DNA of 64,000 nt from Streptacidiphilus sp. ASG 303 (lineage in GTDB: Bacteria > Actinomycetota > Actinomycetes > Streptomycetales > Streptomycetaceae). Positions 34,233 through 41,130 of this stretch are shown one piece after another. Made by a program: the position numbers and the translations under genes. A model generated the notes under the pieces. That model was not told the DNA's origin. It did no database searches and was given only the letters and a program-made list of their open reading frames with translations. Location: positions 1 through 64,000 of the forward strand of contig NZ_JAJLRA010000024.1 in assembly GCF_020991365.1 (NCBI RefSeq), written 5' to 3'. Positions within the stretch are counted from its first letter, which is position 1. Every line of letters begins with the position of its first letter.

Positions 34233-34475
34233 TCAGCCGGCGTTGACGCAGGTGTTGCCGAACGCGGGGTTCAGCAGGCCGATGACCGTGATGGTGTTGC
34301 CGCACAGGTTGACCGGGACGCTGACCGGGACCTGGATGACGTTGCCGGAGACGACGCCGGGGGAGCCGACCGCGGCACCCTCCGCGCCGCTGCTGGCCGA
34401 GGCCGCACCGGCACCGGCGGCGAGCAGGCCGGACGCCGCGACGGTGATGACGGCAGCCTTCTTGAAAGAGCGCAT
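34233..34475 (-). CDS. Short chaplin
   Basis: An 80-residue chaplin of the ChpE/ChpH type. The signal peptide (MRSFKKAAVITVAASGLLAA) is followed by a single hydrophobic chaplin domain: GAAVGSPGVVSGNVIQVPVS, PVNLCGNTITVIGLLNPAFG, NTCVNAG, with two Cys for the intramolecular disulfide. Secreted short chaplins assemble into amyloid-like fibrils that lower surface tension and coat aerial hyphae. GGAGGAAT precedes the ATG. It heads the leftward chaplin pair. Confidence 0.96.
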   Translation of the reverse strand: MRSFKKAAVITVAASGLLAAGAGAASASSGAEGAAVGSPGVVSGNVIQVPVSVPVNLCGNTITVIGLLNPAFGNTCVNAG

Positions 34476-35068
34476 GGTGGGAATTCCTCCGTGTTTCCGC
34501 CCTGCCGTGGAACCGGCGGGCGATGTGCGAAACGACAATGCTGGCCCCAGGGATGCGCGCAATGTGCGGCGATCACTCGGGCGGCCCACCCCGGGCATTT
34601 CCGCCACGGTGCAAGCCGGAGTGTTCAGACGATTACACACAGTTCCCCGAGAAGTTTTGGCACACGCCGTGATGCCCCGCATGTCGAGGCGGTCCGCTGG
34701 GATGGAGACCCGCTCCCGGGAGCGGCCCGAGGGTGCGTCAGGCGGTGCGCCGGACGTCCCGGAGGGCCGGTTCCAGCGCTGCGACCGGCGTGCTGACGGC
34801 GTTTCCGGGTGCCGTCCCGACGATGTGGCGCATGGTTTCTTCTCTCCCGAGGGGCTGGATCGAGGACCTCGTGCTGGAGAACGACCGACCCGCCGCCCGG
34901 GAACGGCCTCGGGTGCGGCGATCACCCGGATGGGGGGTGCGGGCCGGGACTTTGCTGCATGCGGGTGAATGTGCGACACCGCTCATGCCCTGCGGTCCGG
35001 AGCGTCGTTGATCAGGGGGCACGCCCAGTGCTCACGGTTCGACAGGTATGTACACAAAGGAGACATCA
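34476..35068. other. 593-bp regulatory region between divergent chaplin genes
   Basis: GC falls well below the surroundings around 34500-34680 and 35020-35068, as expected for promoters of two divergent chaplin genes. It contains GGAACTGTGTGTAATCGTCT on the minus strand (34650-34631 area) and CGTTGA at 35006-35011 on the plus strand, but I could not pair either with a convincing -35 for sigma-BldN. One possible 31-codon ORF lies at 34738-34833 (minus). Confidence 0.5.
34738..34833 (-). CDS. Possible 31-residue peptide, uncertain
   Basis: Reads MRHIVGTAPGNAVSTPVAAL then EPALRDVRRTA and stops. GGGAGAGAAG lies 5-14 nt before the ATG, which is a good ribosome binding site. No signal peptide, Cys or known domain. 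It may be a small regulator, a leader peptide or a chance ORF. Confidence 0.25.
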   Translation of the reverse strand: MRHIVGTAPGNAVSTPVAALEPALRDVRRTA

Positions 35069-35314
35069 ATGAACGCGCCCAAGAAGGTGGCCGCCGTTTC
35101 CCTCGCCGCCGCCGGCCTGATCGCCGCGGGTGCGGGTTCCGCCATGGCGAGCTCCGGGGCCGAGGGTGCCGCGATCGGCTCGCCCGGCGTCATCTCCGGC
35201 AACGCCATCCAGGTGCCGGTCAGCGTGCCGGTGAACCTGTGCGGCAACACCGTCAACCTGCTCATCGCCGCCGTCAACCCGGCCTTCGGCAACACCTGCG
35301 TCAACGCCGGCTGA
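35069..35314 (+). CDS. Short chaplin
   Basis: An 81-residue chaplin. The signal peptide starts NAPKKVAAVSLAAAGLIAAG and cleaves near AMASSG. The mature domain reads GAAIGSPGVISGNAIQVPVS, PVNLCGNTVNLLIAAVNPAF, GNTCVNAG. It is close to the chaplin at 34233-34475 but has two extra residues (LIAAV for VIGL) between the cysteines. AAAGGAGA precedes the ATG. It is a single-gene unit, divergent from the other pair and closed by a strong terminator. Confidence 0.95.
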   Translation: MNAPKKVAAVSLAAAGLIAAGAGSAMASSGAEGAAIGSPGVISGNAIQVPVSVPVNLCGNTVNLLIAAVNPAFGNTCVNAG

Positions 35315-35326
35315 CCCGCTGCGCGC

Positions 35327-35376
35327 CGGAGCCGCCGGCACCCGTCTCCCTCCTAGGGCGGGTGCCGGCGGCTCCG
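35327..35376 (+). terminator. Terminator after the plus-strand chaplin
   Basis: A perfect 18-bp stem (CGGAGCCGCCGGCACCCG and its complement) with a 14-nt loop, 13 nt after the stop. Confidence 0.8.
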
Positions 35377-35450
35377 TGCCGTCCGGCTCTCTGCGGTGGT
35401 GCGGCTCCCCGGCCGCGCGGCGCGGCGGGCGCCCGGCGCTGCGGCGGCCC

Positions 35451-35477
35451 GGGCGGGCCGGGCGGGCCGGGCGGGCC
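35451..35477. repeat. Three tandem copies of GGGCGGGCC
   Basis: Perfect 9-bp repeats at 35451, 35460 and 35469, just past the stop of the lipoprotein gene. A matching array in inverted orientation lies at 38768-38794. Confidence 0.8.
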
Positions 35478-35514
35478 GGGGCCGGTCCGGCCGTGTGCGG
35501 GTCCGGCGGACGCC

Positions 35515-35775
35515 CTACCCGTCGGCGGTCGCGTCGGCGTCGGCGGCGTCGGCCGCCTGCTCGGCGCCGGAGACCAGCCCCTGCATCCGCTGCAGGTCGG
35601 CGTCGGCCGCGTCGCCCGACCCGGCCCCGGACCCGGGCGCCGCCGACGGCGCCGCCGGGGCGGGCGCGGCCGGGGCGGACGCGGCCGACCGGTCGGTGCA
35701 GCCGGTGACGGCGGGCGCCGCCAGGGCGAGGGCCGCGGCCAGCAGCAGCGCGGCGCGGCGCGGCGCCCCGGTCAC
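35515..35775 (-). CDS. Small lipoprotein, unknown function
   Basis: An 86-residue protein with a lipoprotein signal: RRAALLLAAALALAAPAVTGC, lipobox VTGC. The mature part is an Ala/Pro/Ser linker followed by a short acidic helix, DADLQRMQGLVSGAEQAADA. Its GTG overlaps the stop of the upstream secreted coiled-coil gene by 4 bp, so the two are translationally coupled and likely act together outside the cell. Function unknown; the location suggests involvement with the adjacent sensor kinase. Confidence 0.8.
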   Translation of the reverse strand: MTGAPRRAALLLAAALALAAPAVTGCTDRSAASAPAAPAPAAPSAAPGSGAGSGDAADADLQRMQGLVSGAEQAADAADADATADG

Positions 35776-36206
35776 GACGTGCCGTCCGCGTCACCGCGGG
35801 TCCGGCACCAGGCCTCGACCTTCTGCAGGTCGGCGCGCCGCTGGGTGAGGGTGCCCACCATGGACTTCCGGTGGTCGAGACGGTGGCTGAGGTAGTTGTG
35901 GACCGCCGTGTGCCCGGCGGCCTGGGCGTTGTCGACCCGCTGCTGGAGGCGGGCGATCGAGCCGCGGACCCCGGGACCTGCCTGCAGGCGGGTCAGGGCC
36001 CGGTCGATGCGGCGCTCGATCCTGGGCGCGCGGACGCAGAGCACCCTCGCGCCGTCGCCCTTCACGGCCTTCGCGCCGGCGGACGCGGCGGGGGCGGGGG
36101 AGGCGGAGCCGGTGGCCGCGGAGGCCGGGACGGCGGCCGTGGTCAGCAGGGACCCGGCGAGCGCGAGCCCGGCCAGTCCCCCGGTGAGTGCGGTCCTGCG
36201 GTTCAT
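35772..36206 (-). CDS. Secreted helical protein with one disulfide, unknown function
   Basis: A 144-residue protein. The signal peptide NRRTALTGGLAGLALAGSLL cleaves near PASA-ATG. An Ala/Ser/Pro linker precedes a basic, charged helical domain (RIERRIDRALTRLQ, SIARLQQRVDNAQAAGHTAV, YLSHRLDHRKSMVGTLTQRR) with a Cys at each end (VLCVRAP, EAWCRTR), so a disulfide may clamp a helical bundle. ATG 36206 has GAAAGGAC upstream. A direct-repeat motif shared with the response-regulator promoter lies about 90-110 bp upstream. I recognise no family. Confidence 0.8.
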   Translation of the reverse strand: MNRRTALTGGLAGLALAGSLLTTAAVPASAATGSASPAPAASAGAKAVKGDGARVLCVRAPRIERRIDRALTRLQAGPGVRGSIARLQQRVDNAQAAGHTAVHNYLSHRLDHRKSMVGTLTQRRADLQKVEAWCRTRGDADGTS

Positions 36207-36278
36207 GGGACGTCCTTTCCGCTGGTACGACACGGTTCCCGTCCGGTGCCCCTGCCGGGGCCGGACGGCGTGCCGCCG

Positions 36279-36314
36279 AGCGTAGGGAGGCTCCCTGGGG
36301 ATTCTCTGGGAGTT
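36279..36314 (-). promoter_or_regulatory. Promoter with response-regulator-like direct repeats, secreted-protein operon
   Basis: On the plus strand CCCTGGGGATT (36293-36303) is followed at an 11-bp period by CTCTGGGAGTT (36304-36314). A possible minus-strand -10, TACGCT (36284-36279), lies beside it, so the repeats would overlap the -35. The same CTCTGGGA element occurs upstream of the response regulator gene. Confidence 0.55.
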
Positions 36315-36357
36315 CCGGGCCCGCCGGACCCGGCCGGACCGGGACGGCGGAGCGGGC

Positions 36358-37836
36358 TCAGGCCGGGAGGCCCGCCGTGGTGCCGGCCAGCCAGTCGCGG
36401 CGCAGCGGGAGCTCCAGGGTGCGGGTGTCGTCGGGGGAGGGCAGCAGCGGCAGCCGCACCTCGAACCTGCTCCCGCCTCCCGGTGCGTCCAGCACCCGGA
36501 CCGTGCCGCGGTGCAGGTGGACCTGCTGGGCGATCAGTGTCAGGCCGAGGCCCGAACCGGGGCTGCCGGGGCGGCGGTGGAACCGTTCGAAGACCCGCTC
36601 CCGCTCGGCCGGCGGGACGCCGGGCCCGCGGTCGTCCACCGTGAGGACGGCCGACGGCGGGCCCGCCTGCCCGCTCCGCCGCAGCCGGACCTCCACCCGC
36701 CCCGCCGCGTCCGGCCCGCGGCCGTGGACCAGGGCGTTGGTGAGCAGGTTGTCCACGGCCATCCGCAGGCCCGGCTCCCAGCCCCAGGCCCGCAGGTCCT
36801 CGGCCGCCTCCACGGCCAGGTCCGCCTCCGGGCGGCGGCGCGCGGTGTCCCGGACGCAGCTGCGGACCAGCAGGGCCAGGTCCACCGGCCCGAAGGCGTC
36901 GGCCTCGACGAGGTCGCCCTGGGCCAGTCCGCGCAGGGTGAGCAGCAGCCCCAGCAGCCGGGCGTGCTCCGTGCGCAGGTCGCCGAGGATCTCCTCCCGG
37001 TCGGCGGGGTCCAGGTGCGGGTGGGCGCTGAGGACCTCCAGGTTGGTCTGCATGCTCATCAGCGGGGTGCGCAGCTCGTGGGAGGCCGCCGCGGAGAAGG
37101 AGCGGGCGGTGGCCAGCGCCTCGGCCGTCCGCCCGGCCTGCTCGTCGTACCGGGCCAGCACGGTGTGCAGGGTGCGGGCGAGGTCGTCGACCTCCGCCAC
37201 CCGGGTCGGCGCGTGCGGCGGGCGGGCGGTGCTGGTCCGCGGGTCCAGTCCGCTGGTGCGCCGCTGCAGCAGCCGCAGCGGCCGCACCGCCCGCCGGGCG
37301 ACGAGCAGCCCCGCCCCGGCGGCGAGGGGTGCGGCGACCAGGGCCGCCAGCACGACACGGGACCGGACCGCGCGGATCCGTGCCTGCCGGGCGGAGTCCG
37401 GGGAGAAGAGCCGCAGCGTGCCCCCGGCGGCACCGCCCACCGGCAGGGCCAGCGCCCGCCAGCTCTCCCCGTCCGCGCGCACCGTGACCGGGACCCCGGC
37501 CACCCCGGGCAGCGGCGTCCCGGCCGGCGGGGTCGGGCCGCCCTCGGCGACCACCGCCCCCGAGCGGTCGGCGACCTGGACGCCGACGTCCAGGGCTGCG
37601 GAGAACAGCAGGCGCTGCCGGGTGCGCTCCGCCCGCGGCCGTCCGTCGAGCTGCGCGGCGAGCAGGCCCCTGGCCAGCGGGGCGGCGGCCGCGGCCCGGG
37701 CGCGCAGGTCGCCGTCCCGCTGCCGGTCCAGGTCTCGGTCGACCAGGCGGAGCAGCAGGCCGCCGGCGGCCAGGACCAGCAGGGGCACCGTGACGCCGAC
37801 CGCGACGGCGACCCGGGCGGCGAGCGAGAGCCTCAC
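36358..37836 (-). CDS. Sensor histidine kinase
   Basis: A 492-residue membrane kinase of the EnvZ/OmpR-linked class. The first transmembrane helix is at residues 5-32, a 130-residue extracytoplasmic sensor region follows, and the second helix near residues 155-178 leads into a HAMP linker. The H-box is [16 protein letters not shown] with His near residue 252; the ATPase domain has the N-box [12 protein letters not shown], the G1 box [20 protein letters not shown] and the G2 stretch [20 protein letters not shown]. The GTG start overlaps the response regulator stop (GTGA), giving coupled expression. The signal is unknown; the adjacent secreted pair suggests a cell-envelope cue. Confidence 0.95.
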   Translation of the reverse strand: MRLSLAARVAVAVGVTVPLLVLAAGGLLLRLVDRDLDRQRDGDLRARAAAAAPLARGLLAAQLDGRPRAERTRQRLLFSAALDVGVQVADRSGAVVAEGGPTPPAGTPLPGVAGVPVTVRADGESWRALALPVGGAAGGTLRLFSPDSARQARIRAVRSRVVLAALVAAPLAAGAGLLVARRAVRPLRLLQRRTSGLDPRTSTARPPHAPTRVAEVDDLARTLHTVLARYDEQAGRTAEALATARSFSAAASHELRTPLMSMQTNLEVLSAHPHLDPADREEILGDLRTEHARLLGLLLTLRGLAQGDLVEADAFGPVDLALLVRSCVRDTARRRPEADLAVEAAEDLRAWGWEPGLRMAVDNLLTNALVHGRGPDAAGRVEVRLRRSGQAGPPSAVLTVDDRGPGVPPAERERVFERFHRRPGSPGSGLGLTLIAQQVHLHRGTVRVLDAPGGGSRFEVRLPLLPSPDDTRTLELPLRRDWLAGTTAGLPA

Positions 37837-38633
37837 CGGTCCGCCCCCGCCCGGTCCGTCCCCGCCCGGTCCGCGTCCGGGCCGCCCGCGTCCGGCCCGC
37901 CCGCGTCCGGCCCGCCCGCGTCCGGCCCGCCCGCGTCCGGCCCGTCGGGGCGCAGGACGAAGCCGACCCCGCGCACGGTGTGGACCAGCCGCGGCCGCCC
38001 GCCGGCCTCCAGTTTGCGCCGGAGGTAGCTGACGAAGGTGTCGACCGTGTTCGTGGTGACCTGGAAGTCGTACCCCCACACCCGGTCCAGCAGCGTGTCG
38101 CGGCTGAGGACCAGCCCGGCGTTGCGGGCCAGCACCTCCAGCAGCTCGAACTCCCGCCGGGTCAGGGCGACGGGCACGCCGTCGCAGCTCACCTCCCGGG
38201 TGGCCGGGTCCAGGGCCAGGCCGCCGACCCGCAGCACCCCCGAGGGGGCCTGCCCGCGGCGCCGCAGCAGCGCCCGCAGGCGCAGCACCAGCTCCTGCAG
38301 GGCGAACGGCTTCACCAGGTAGTCGTCCGCGCCCGCCTCCAGGCCGGCCACCCGGTCGTCCACCTCGTCCAGCGCCGAGAGCATCAGCACCGGGAGCTCG
38401 CTCCCCGCCGCCCGCAGCCGCCGGCAGACCTCGGTGCCGGCGAGGTCGGGCATCGAGACGTCGAGCACCACCGCGTCCTGGCCGCCGCGCGCCAGTTCGG
38501 CCAGGGCCGCGACGCCGCCGGGCGCGAGCGCCACCGCGAAGCCGTTCAGCCGCAGCCCGCGCTCCAGCGACCGCCGGATCGCCGCGTCGTCGTCCACCAC
38601 CAGCACCCGTGCCGCCGCCGTCGCGTCCGCCAC
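37833..38633 (-). CDS. OmpR/PhoB-type response regulator
   Basis: A 266-residue regulator. The receiver domain carries the acidic pair in [15 protein letters not shown], phosphoacceptor Asp58 in [12 protein letters not shown], and the switch Lys in [11 protein letters not shown]. The winged-helix output domain runs over [20 protein letters not shown] and [19 protein letters not shown]. The C-terminus adds about 35 residues of a GPDAG repeat (four to five copies), then [11 protein letters not shown], absent from most relatives. GTG 38633 is chosen because a -10 TAGGGT at 38680-38675 overlaps the only longer start (GTG 38675). It heads the operon with the kinase. Confidence 0.93.
   Translation of the reverse strand: MADATAAARVLVVDDDAAIRRSLERGLRLNGFAVALAPGGVAALAELARGGQDAVVLDVSMPDLAGTEVCRRLRAAGSELPVLMLSALDEVDDRVAGLEAGADDYLVKPFALQELVLRLRALLRRRGQAPSGVLRVGGLALDPATREVSCDGVPVALTRREFELLEVLARNAGLVLSRDTLLDRVWGYDFQVTTNTVDTFVSYLRRKLEAGGRPRLVHTVRGVGFVLRPDGPDAGGPDAGGPDAGGPDAGGPDADRAGTDRAGADR
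37855..37945. repeat. 15-bp tandem repeat in the response regulator tail
   Basis: GCCCGCGTCCGGCCC-type units repeat at 15 bp and encode the GPDAG repeats at the regulator's C-terminus; a related GTCC(G/C)C unit continues to the stop. Confidence 0.75.
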
Positions 38634-38674
38634 CTGCCGCCCACCGCCCTCCGCCGCCCGTGGATCCGGCCGCA

Positions 38675-38735
38675 CCCTAACCCGGGGCGGCGCGGCCCGC
38701 GGCGCCGGTGGGCCGTTCCCAGAGAAATCCCAGAG
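38675..38735 (-). promoter_or_regulatory. Promoter of the two-component operon with 11-bp direct repeats
   Basis: A TAGGGT -10 (38680-38675, minus strand) lies about 37 bp from two direct repeats CTCTGGGATTT CTCTGGGA on the minus strand (plus-strand span 38717-38735). The repeats sit about 49-67 bp upstream of the predicted start point, a normal activator position for OmpR-family regulators, which bind 10-11-bp-spaced direct repeats. Autoregulation is inferred. Confidence 0.6.
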
Positions 38736-38767
38736 TTCCCCCGGGGGCCCGCGGGCGGCGCCCGCCC

Positions 38768-38794
38768 GGCCCGCCCGGCCCGCCCGGCCCGCCG
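38768..38794. repeat. GGCCCGCCC tandem array
   Basis: Two perfect 9-bp copies and one with a final mismatch, just after the stop of the YnfA gene. It is the inverse complement of the array at 35451-35477; the two flank the two-component/secreted-protein module. Confidence 0.75.
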
Positions 38795-38795
38795 G

Positions 38796-39131
38796 TCAGC
38801 GCCCGCGCGGTGCGTACATGATCAGTCCGACGCCGGCCAGGCAGACGAGGGCGCCCGCCACGTCCCACCGGTCGGGCCGGTAGCCGTCCACGGCCGCCCC
38901 CCAGGCCAGCGACCCGGCGACGAACACCCCGCCGTAGGCGGCCAGGATCCGCCCGAAGTGGGCGTCCGGCTGGAGGGTGGCGACGAACCCGTACGCGCCC
39001 AGCGCGACGACGCCCGCGCCGGCCCACGCCCACCCGCGGTGCTCGCGGACGCCCTGCCACACCAGCCACGCGCCCCCGATCTCCAGGACGGCTGCGAGCA
39101 GGAAGAGCAGGACGGAGCGCGCGACGGTCAT
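38796..39131 (-). CDS. YnfA/UPF0060 family membrane protein
   Basis: A 111-residue protein with four transmembrane helices. Family motifs are present: [19 protein letters not shown] in helix 1, [35 protein letters not shown], and the last helix [16 protein letters not shown]. YnfA belongs to the small multidrug resistance-like superfamily, but transport is not proven for most members. A TAGGGT hexamer (39144-39139) 7 nt before the ATG suggests a leaderless message. Confidence 0.92.
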   Translation of the reverse strand: MTVARSVLLFLLAAVLEIGGAWLVWQGVREHRGWAWAGAGVVALGAYGFVATLQPDAHFGRILAAYGGVFVAGSLAWGAAVDGYRPDRWDVAGALVCLAGVGLIMYAPRGR

Positions 39132-39138
39132 GGCCGGG

Positions 39139-39144
39139 ACCCTA
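39139..39144 (-). promoter_or_regulatory. -10 hexamer of a leaderless promoter
   Basis: TAGGGT on the minus strand, 7 nt before the ATG at 39131. Confidence 0.5.
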
Positions 39145-39228
39145 CCGGGGCGCCCCCGGGGCCCCGGGGCCGTGCCAGCCGGGCCCGGCGGCACGGGACG
39201 CGGCGCCGAACCGCGGCGCCCCCGGGCG

Positions 39229-40077
39229 TCAGTACCGCTGGGCCTTGGCCACCTTCGGTGTCACCGGCCCGCCCGCGGCCTCCGCCGCGAAGGCCAGCTT
39301 GGTGGCGACGGCCCCCGCCGCCAGGTCCTTCGCCCCCACCACCGCGGACTCGACGGTCCTCCCGGAGGCGTCGACGAAGTCGACCTGCACGGCGTAGGAG
39401 GCGGTGGCCCCGCTGCTGTTGGTGATGGTGACCTTCGCCCCGGGGCGGCCCCCGGTGGTGCCGAGCGGCACCCCGGTGACCCGCACGTCGCCGACCGCGT
39501 TGCCGCTGCCGCTCACCTTGCCCAGCGCGGCCGACGCCGAGGCCTTCCCCGCCTGGACCTGGGCGGCCACCGACGCCTCGAAGGCCGACGCCCGCGCCCG
39601 GATCGAGGCGGCCGCCGCCGACGCAGACTCCAGCACCGAGGGGTGCGCGGAGGCGAACGACGCCGCGGCCGACTGGACGGCCGACGCCTGCCCCTGCGCC
39701 TCGGAGGCGATGGCCCCGGCCGCCTCGGAGGCGCGGGCCGCGGCGGACGCCGCGCCCTGCGACACCTCGGCGGCGGCCGACGCGGCGAGCCGGGACACCT
39801 GGGCCGCGGCCGACGCCGTGCTCCCGCCGCTCCCGTCCGAGCTGCTGCACGCGGTCGCCGCCGCGGCGACCGCCCCGGCGGCGGCGAGGACCGCCGCGCC
39901 GCCCGCCAGCCGCCGCCGCGCGATGCCCTCGGTCCGGGCCGTGGTGCGCCCCGTCGCCGTACGCCCCCCGCTCCCGGCGCCGTGCCCGGCGGCGTCCCGC
40001 CCGCCGGCACCGGGCTCCCGCGTGCCGCGCTCCTCGGTGCCGCGCTCTTCGGTGCCGCGCTCTCCGGTCGTGCTCAT
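39229..40077 (-). CDS. Exported Ala/Ser-rich coil protein with C-terminal FxLYD-like beta domain
   Basis: A 282-residue protein. A 50-residue hydrophilic N-terminus with [11 protein letters not shown] repeats is followed by [20 protein letters not shown] then ATACSSSD, either a lipobox (Cys) after a long signal or a membrane anchor. Next come about 110 Ala/Ser residues predicted as one long helix, then a beta domain of roughly 85 residues ([44 protein letters not shown]) resembling FxLYD domains. It is probably attached to the outer face of the membrane with the coil as a spacer through the wall. AGGAGC precedes the ATG. Confidence 0.8.
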   Translation of the reverse strand: MSTTGERGTEERGTEERGTREPGAGGRDAAGHGAGSGGRTATGRTTARTEGIARRRLAGGAAVLAAAGAVAAAATACSSSDGSGGSTASAAAQVSRLAASAAAEVSQGAASAAARASEAAGAIASEAQGQASAVQSAAASFASAHPSVLESASAAAASIRARASAFEASVAAQVQAGKASASAALGKVSGSGNAVGDVRVTGVPLGTTGGRPGAKVTITNSSGATASYAVQVDFVDASGRTVESAVVGAKDLAAGAVATKLAFAAEAAGGPVTPKVAKAQRY

Positions 40078-40368
40078 CGGGCTGCTCCTGCGGGGCGTGG
40101 GGTCGCCCGGGCGTTCCGCCGCGGGCCCGACCGCCAGCATGTCCCCCGCCCCGCCGCCCCCGCGACCGGTGCTCGCCCCAAGGAGTGACGGCCGCCCTGA
40201 TCAGGCGTACGGCGGCAGCTCCCGGGTGTCGACCGTCCATCGCCCCACCTGGACGGTGTCCCCGAACACGCAGTCGTGACGTCCGCGGTGACGGGCGCCC
40301 TCCGGGCCCGTGCCGGGGTCGGACAGCACGGCCGCCCCGGCAGGTGCTCCCCGGCGGGTTCTCCCCGG
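40078..40368. other. 291-bp gap
   Basis: No supported gene. A minus-strand frame ending at 40201 reads FGDTVQVGRWTVDTRELPPY, which looks gene-like for about 22 codons but has no ribosome binding site or adequate start; it may be a remnant. Confidence 0.35.
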
Positions 40369-40890
40369 TCAGGGCCAGACGAGGCAGAAGAGCTGGTGGC
40401 CGGCGTCGTGGAGGCGGTTGGCGAAGTCCTGCCACTCGTGGAGCATCTTGTAGATCACGAAGGCGTCGCGCGGCCCGCGGCGGTCGGGGACGGTGGACCA
40501 GATGAAGGCGGCGGCGCCCAGCTCGGTCTCGTCCGCCTTGCGCAGGGGCTCGACGACGCTGGAGGGCAGCTGGACCACGGCGTAGTCGGGGTGCAGGACG
40601 ACCAGCTCCAGGGGCGGCACCTGCTGGAGCGGCACGCCCTTGATGCCGGTGAGCACCATCGCGCTCATCGTCTCCGGCTTGATCTTGGTGGAGAGGTGGC
40701 GCCCCACGGCGTCCTCGCGCTCGAAGGCGCGCTCCTCCGCCTCGATGCGCTCCTCCGCGCCGATGAGGTCGCCGAGGCGGCCCAGGGTGCCGAGCTCGCC
40801 GGCGTCGAGGCCGAGTCCGTCGCGGCCGAGGGCGGTGGGCACGCGGGCTGCGGTGGCGCGGTCCGGCGCCCCGAAGTACTTGTAGGTCAC
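40369..40890 (-). CDS. Conserved-type hypothetical protein
   Basis: A 173-residue soluble, mixed alpha/beta protein without signal peptide or Cys-rich motif. It begins TYKYFGAPDRATAARVPTAL, has an acidic central helix (IGAEERIEAEERAFERED), a hydrophobic strand set (PPLELVVLHPDYAVVQLPSS) and ends ANRLHDAGHQLFCLVWP. I do not recognise the family. GTG 40890 is chosen since the domain begins there; GTG/ATG codons up to 41061 would add an unsupported Arg-rich stretch. It is divergent from hemL over a region with a perfect palindrome. Confidence 0.7.
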   Translation of the reverse strand: MTYKYFGAPDRATAARVPTALGRDGLGLDAGELGTLGRLGDLIGAEERIEAEERAFEREDAVGRHLSTKIKPETMSAMVLTGIKGVPLQQVPPLELVVLHPDYAVVQLPSSVVEPLRKADETELGAAAFIWSTVPDRRGPRDAFVIYKMLHEWQDFANRLHDAGHQLFCLVWP

Positions 40891-41068
40891 CCCCACCCGG
40901 CCACCGCCTCCCCTCTCTCTCCCCGCTGAATCCGCAGCCCTCCGGTAGGGCCCGGCCGTCCTCTCGGAGTCGTCACGCTCGGACACTCGGACCATCCTCA
41001 CCGGAGTTCGCCGAAACCGACAGACCTGGCGCTGCCGCCCGCCCGCTGAGCGGTACTGCATGGTGCAC

Positions 41069-41094
41069 CCCGATCATCGTTCCAGATGATCGGG
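41069..41094. promoter_or_regulatory. Perfect 10-bp inverted repeat upstream of hemL
   Basis: CCCGATCATC, 6-nt spacer GTTCCA, GATGATCGGG. It lies 37 bp before the hemL start codon in the divergent region. Its low GC arms stand out from the surroundings. It could be a repressor site for hemL or a hairpin in the hemL leader; the regulator is unknown. Confidence 0.65.
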
Positions 41095-41130
41095 CGGGAC
41101 ATGCCGATGGGACGGACACGATTTGAGACC

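Noticed and set aside
34476-35068. Sigma-BldN promoters for the chaplin genes
   Set aside because: CGTTGA at 35006 and CGTCTG/CGTTTC elements are present, but none has a CGTAAC-like -35 at 16-17 bp, so I did not call them.
40201-40269. A 22-codon minus-strand ORF ending ELPPYA
   Set aside because: Gene-like residues but no ribosome binding site or credible start, and too short to support.
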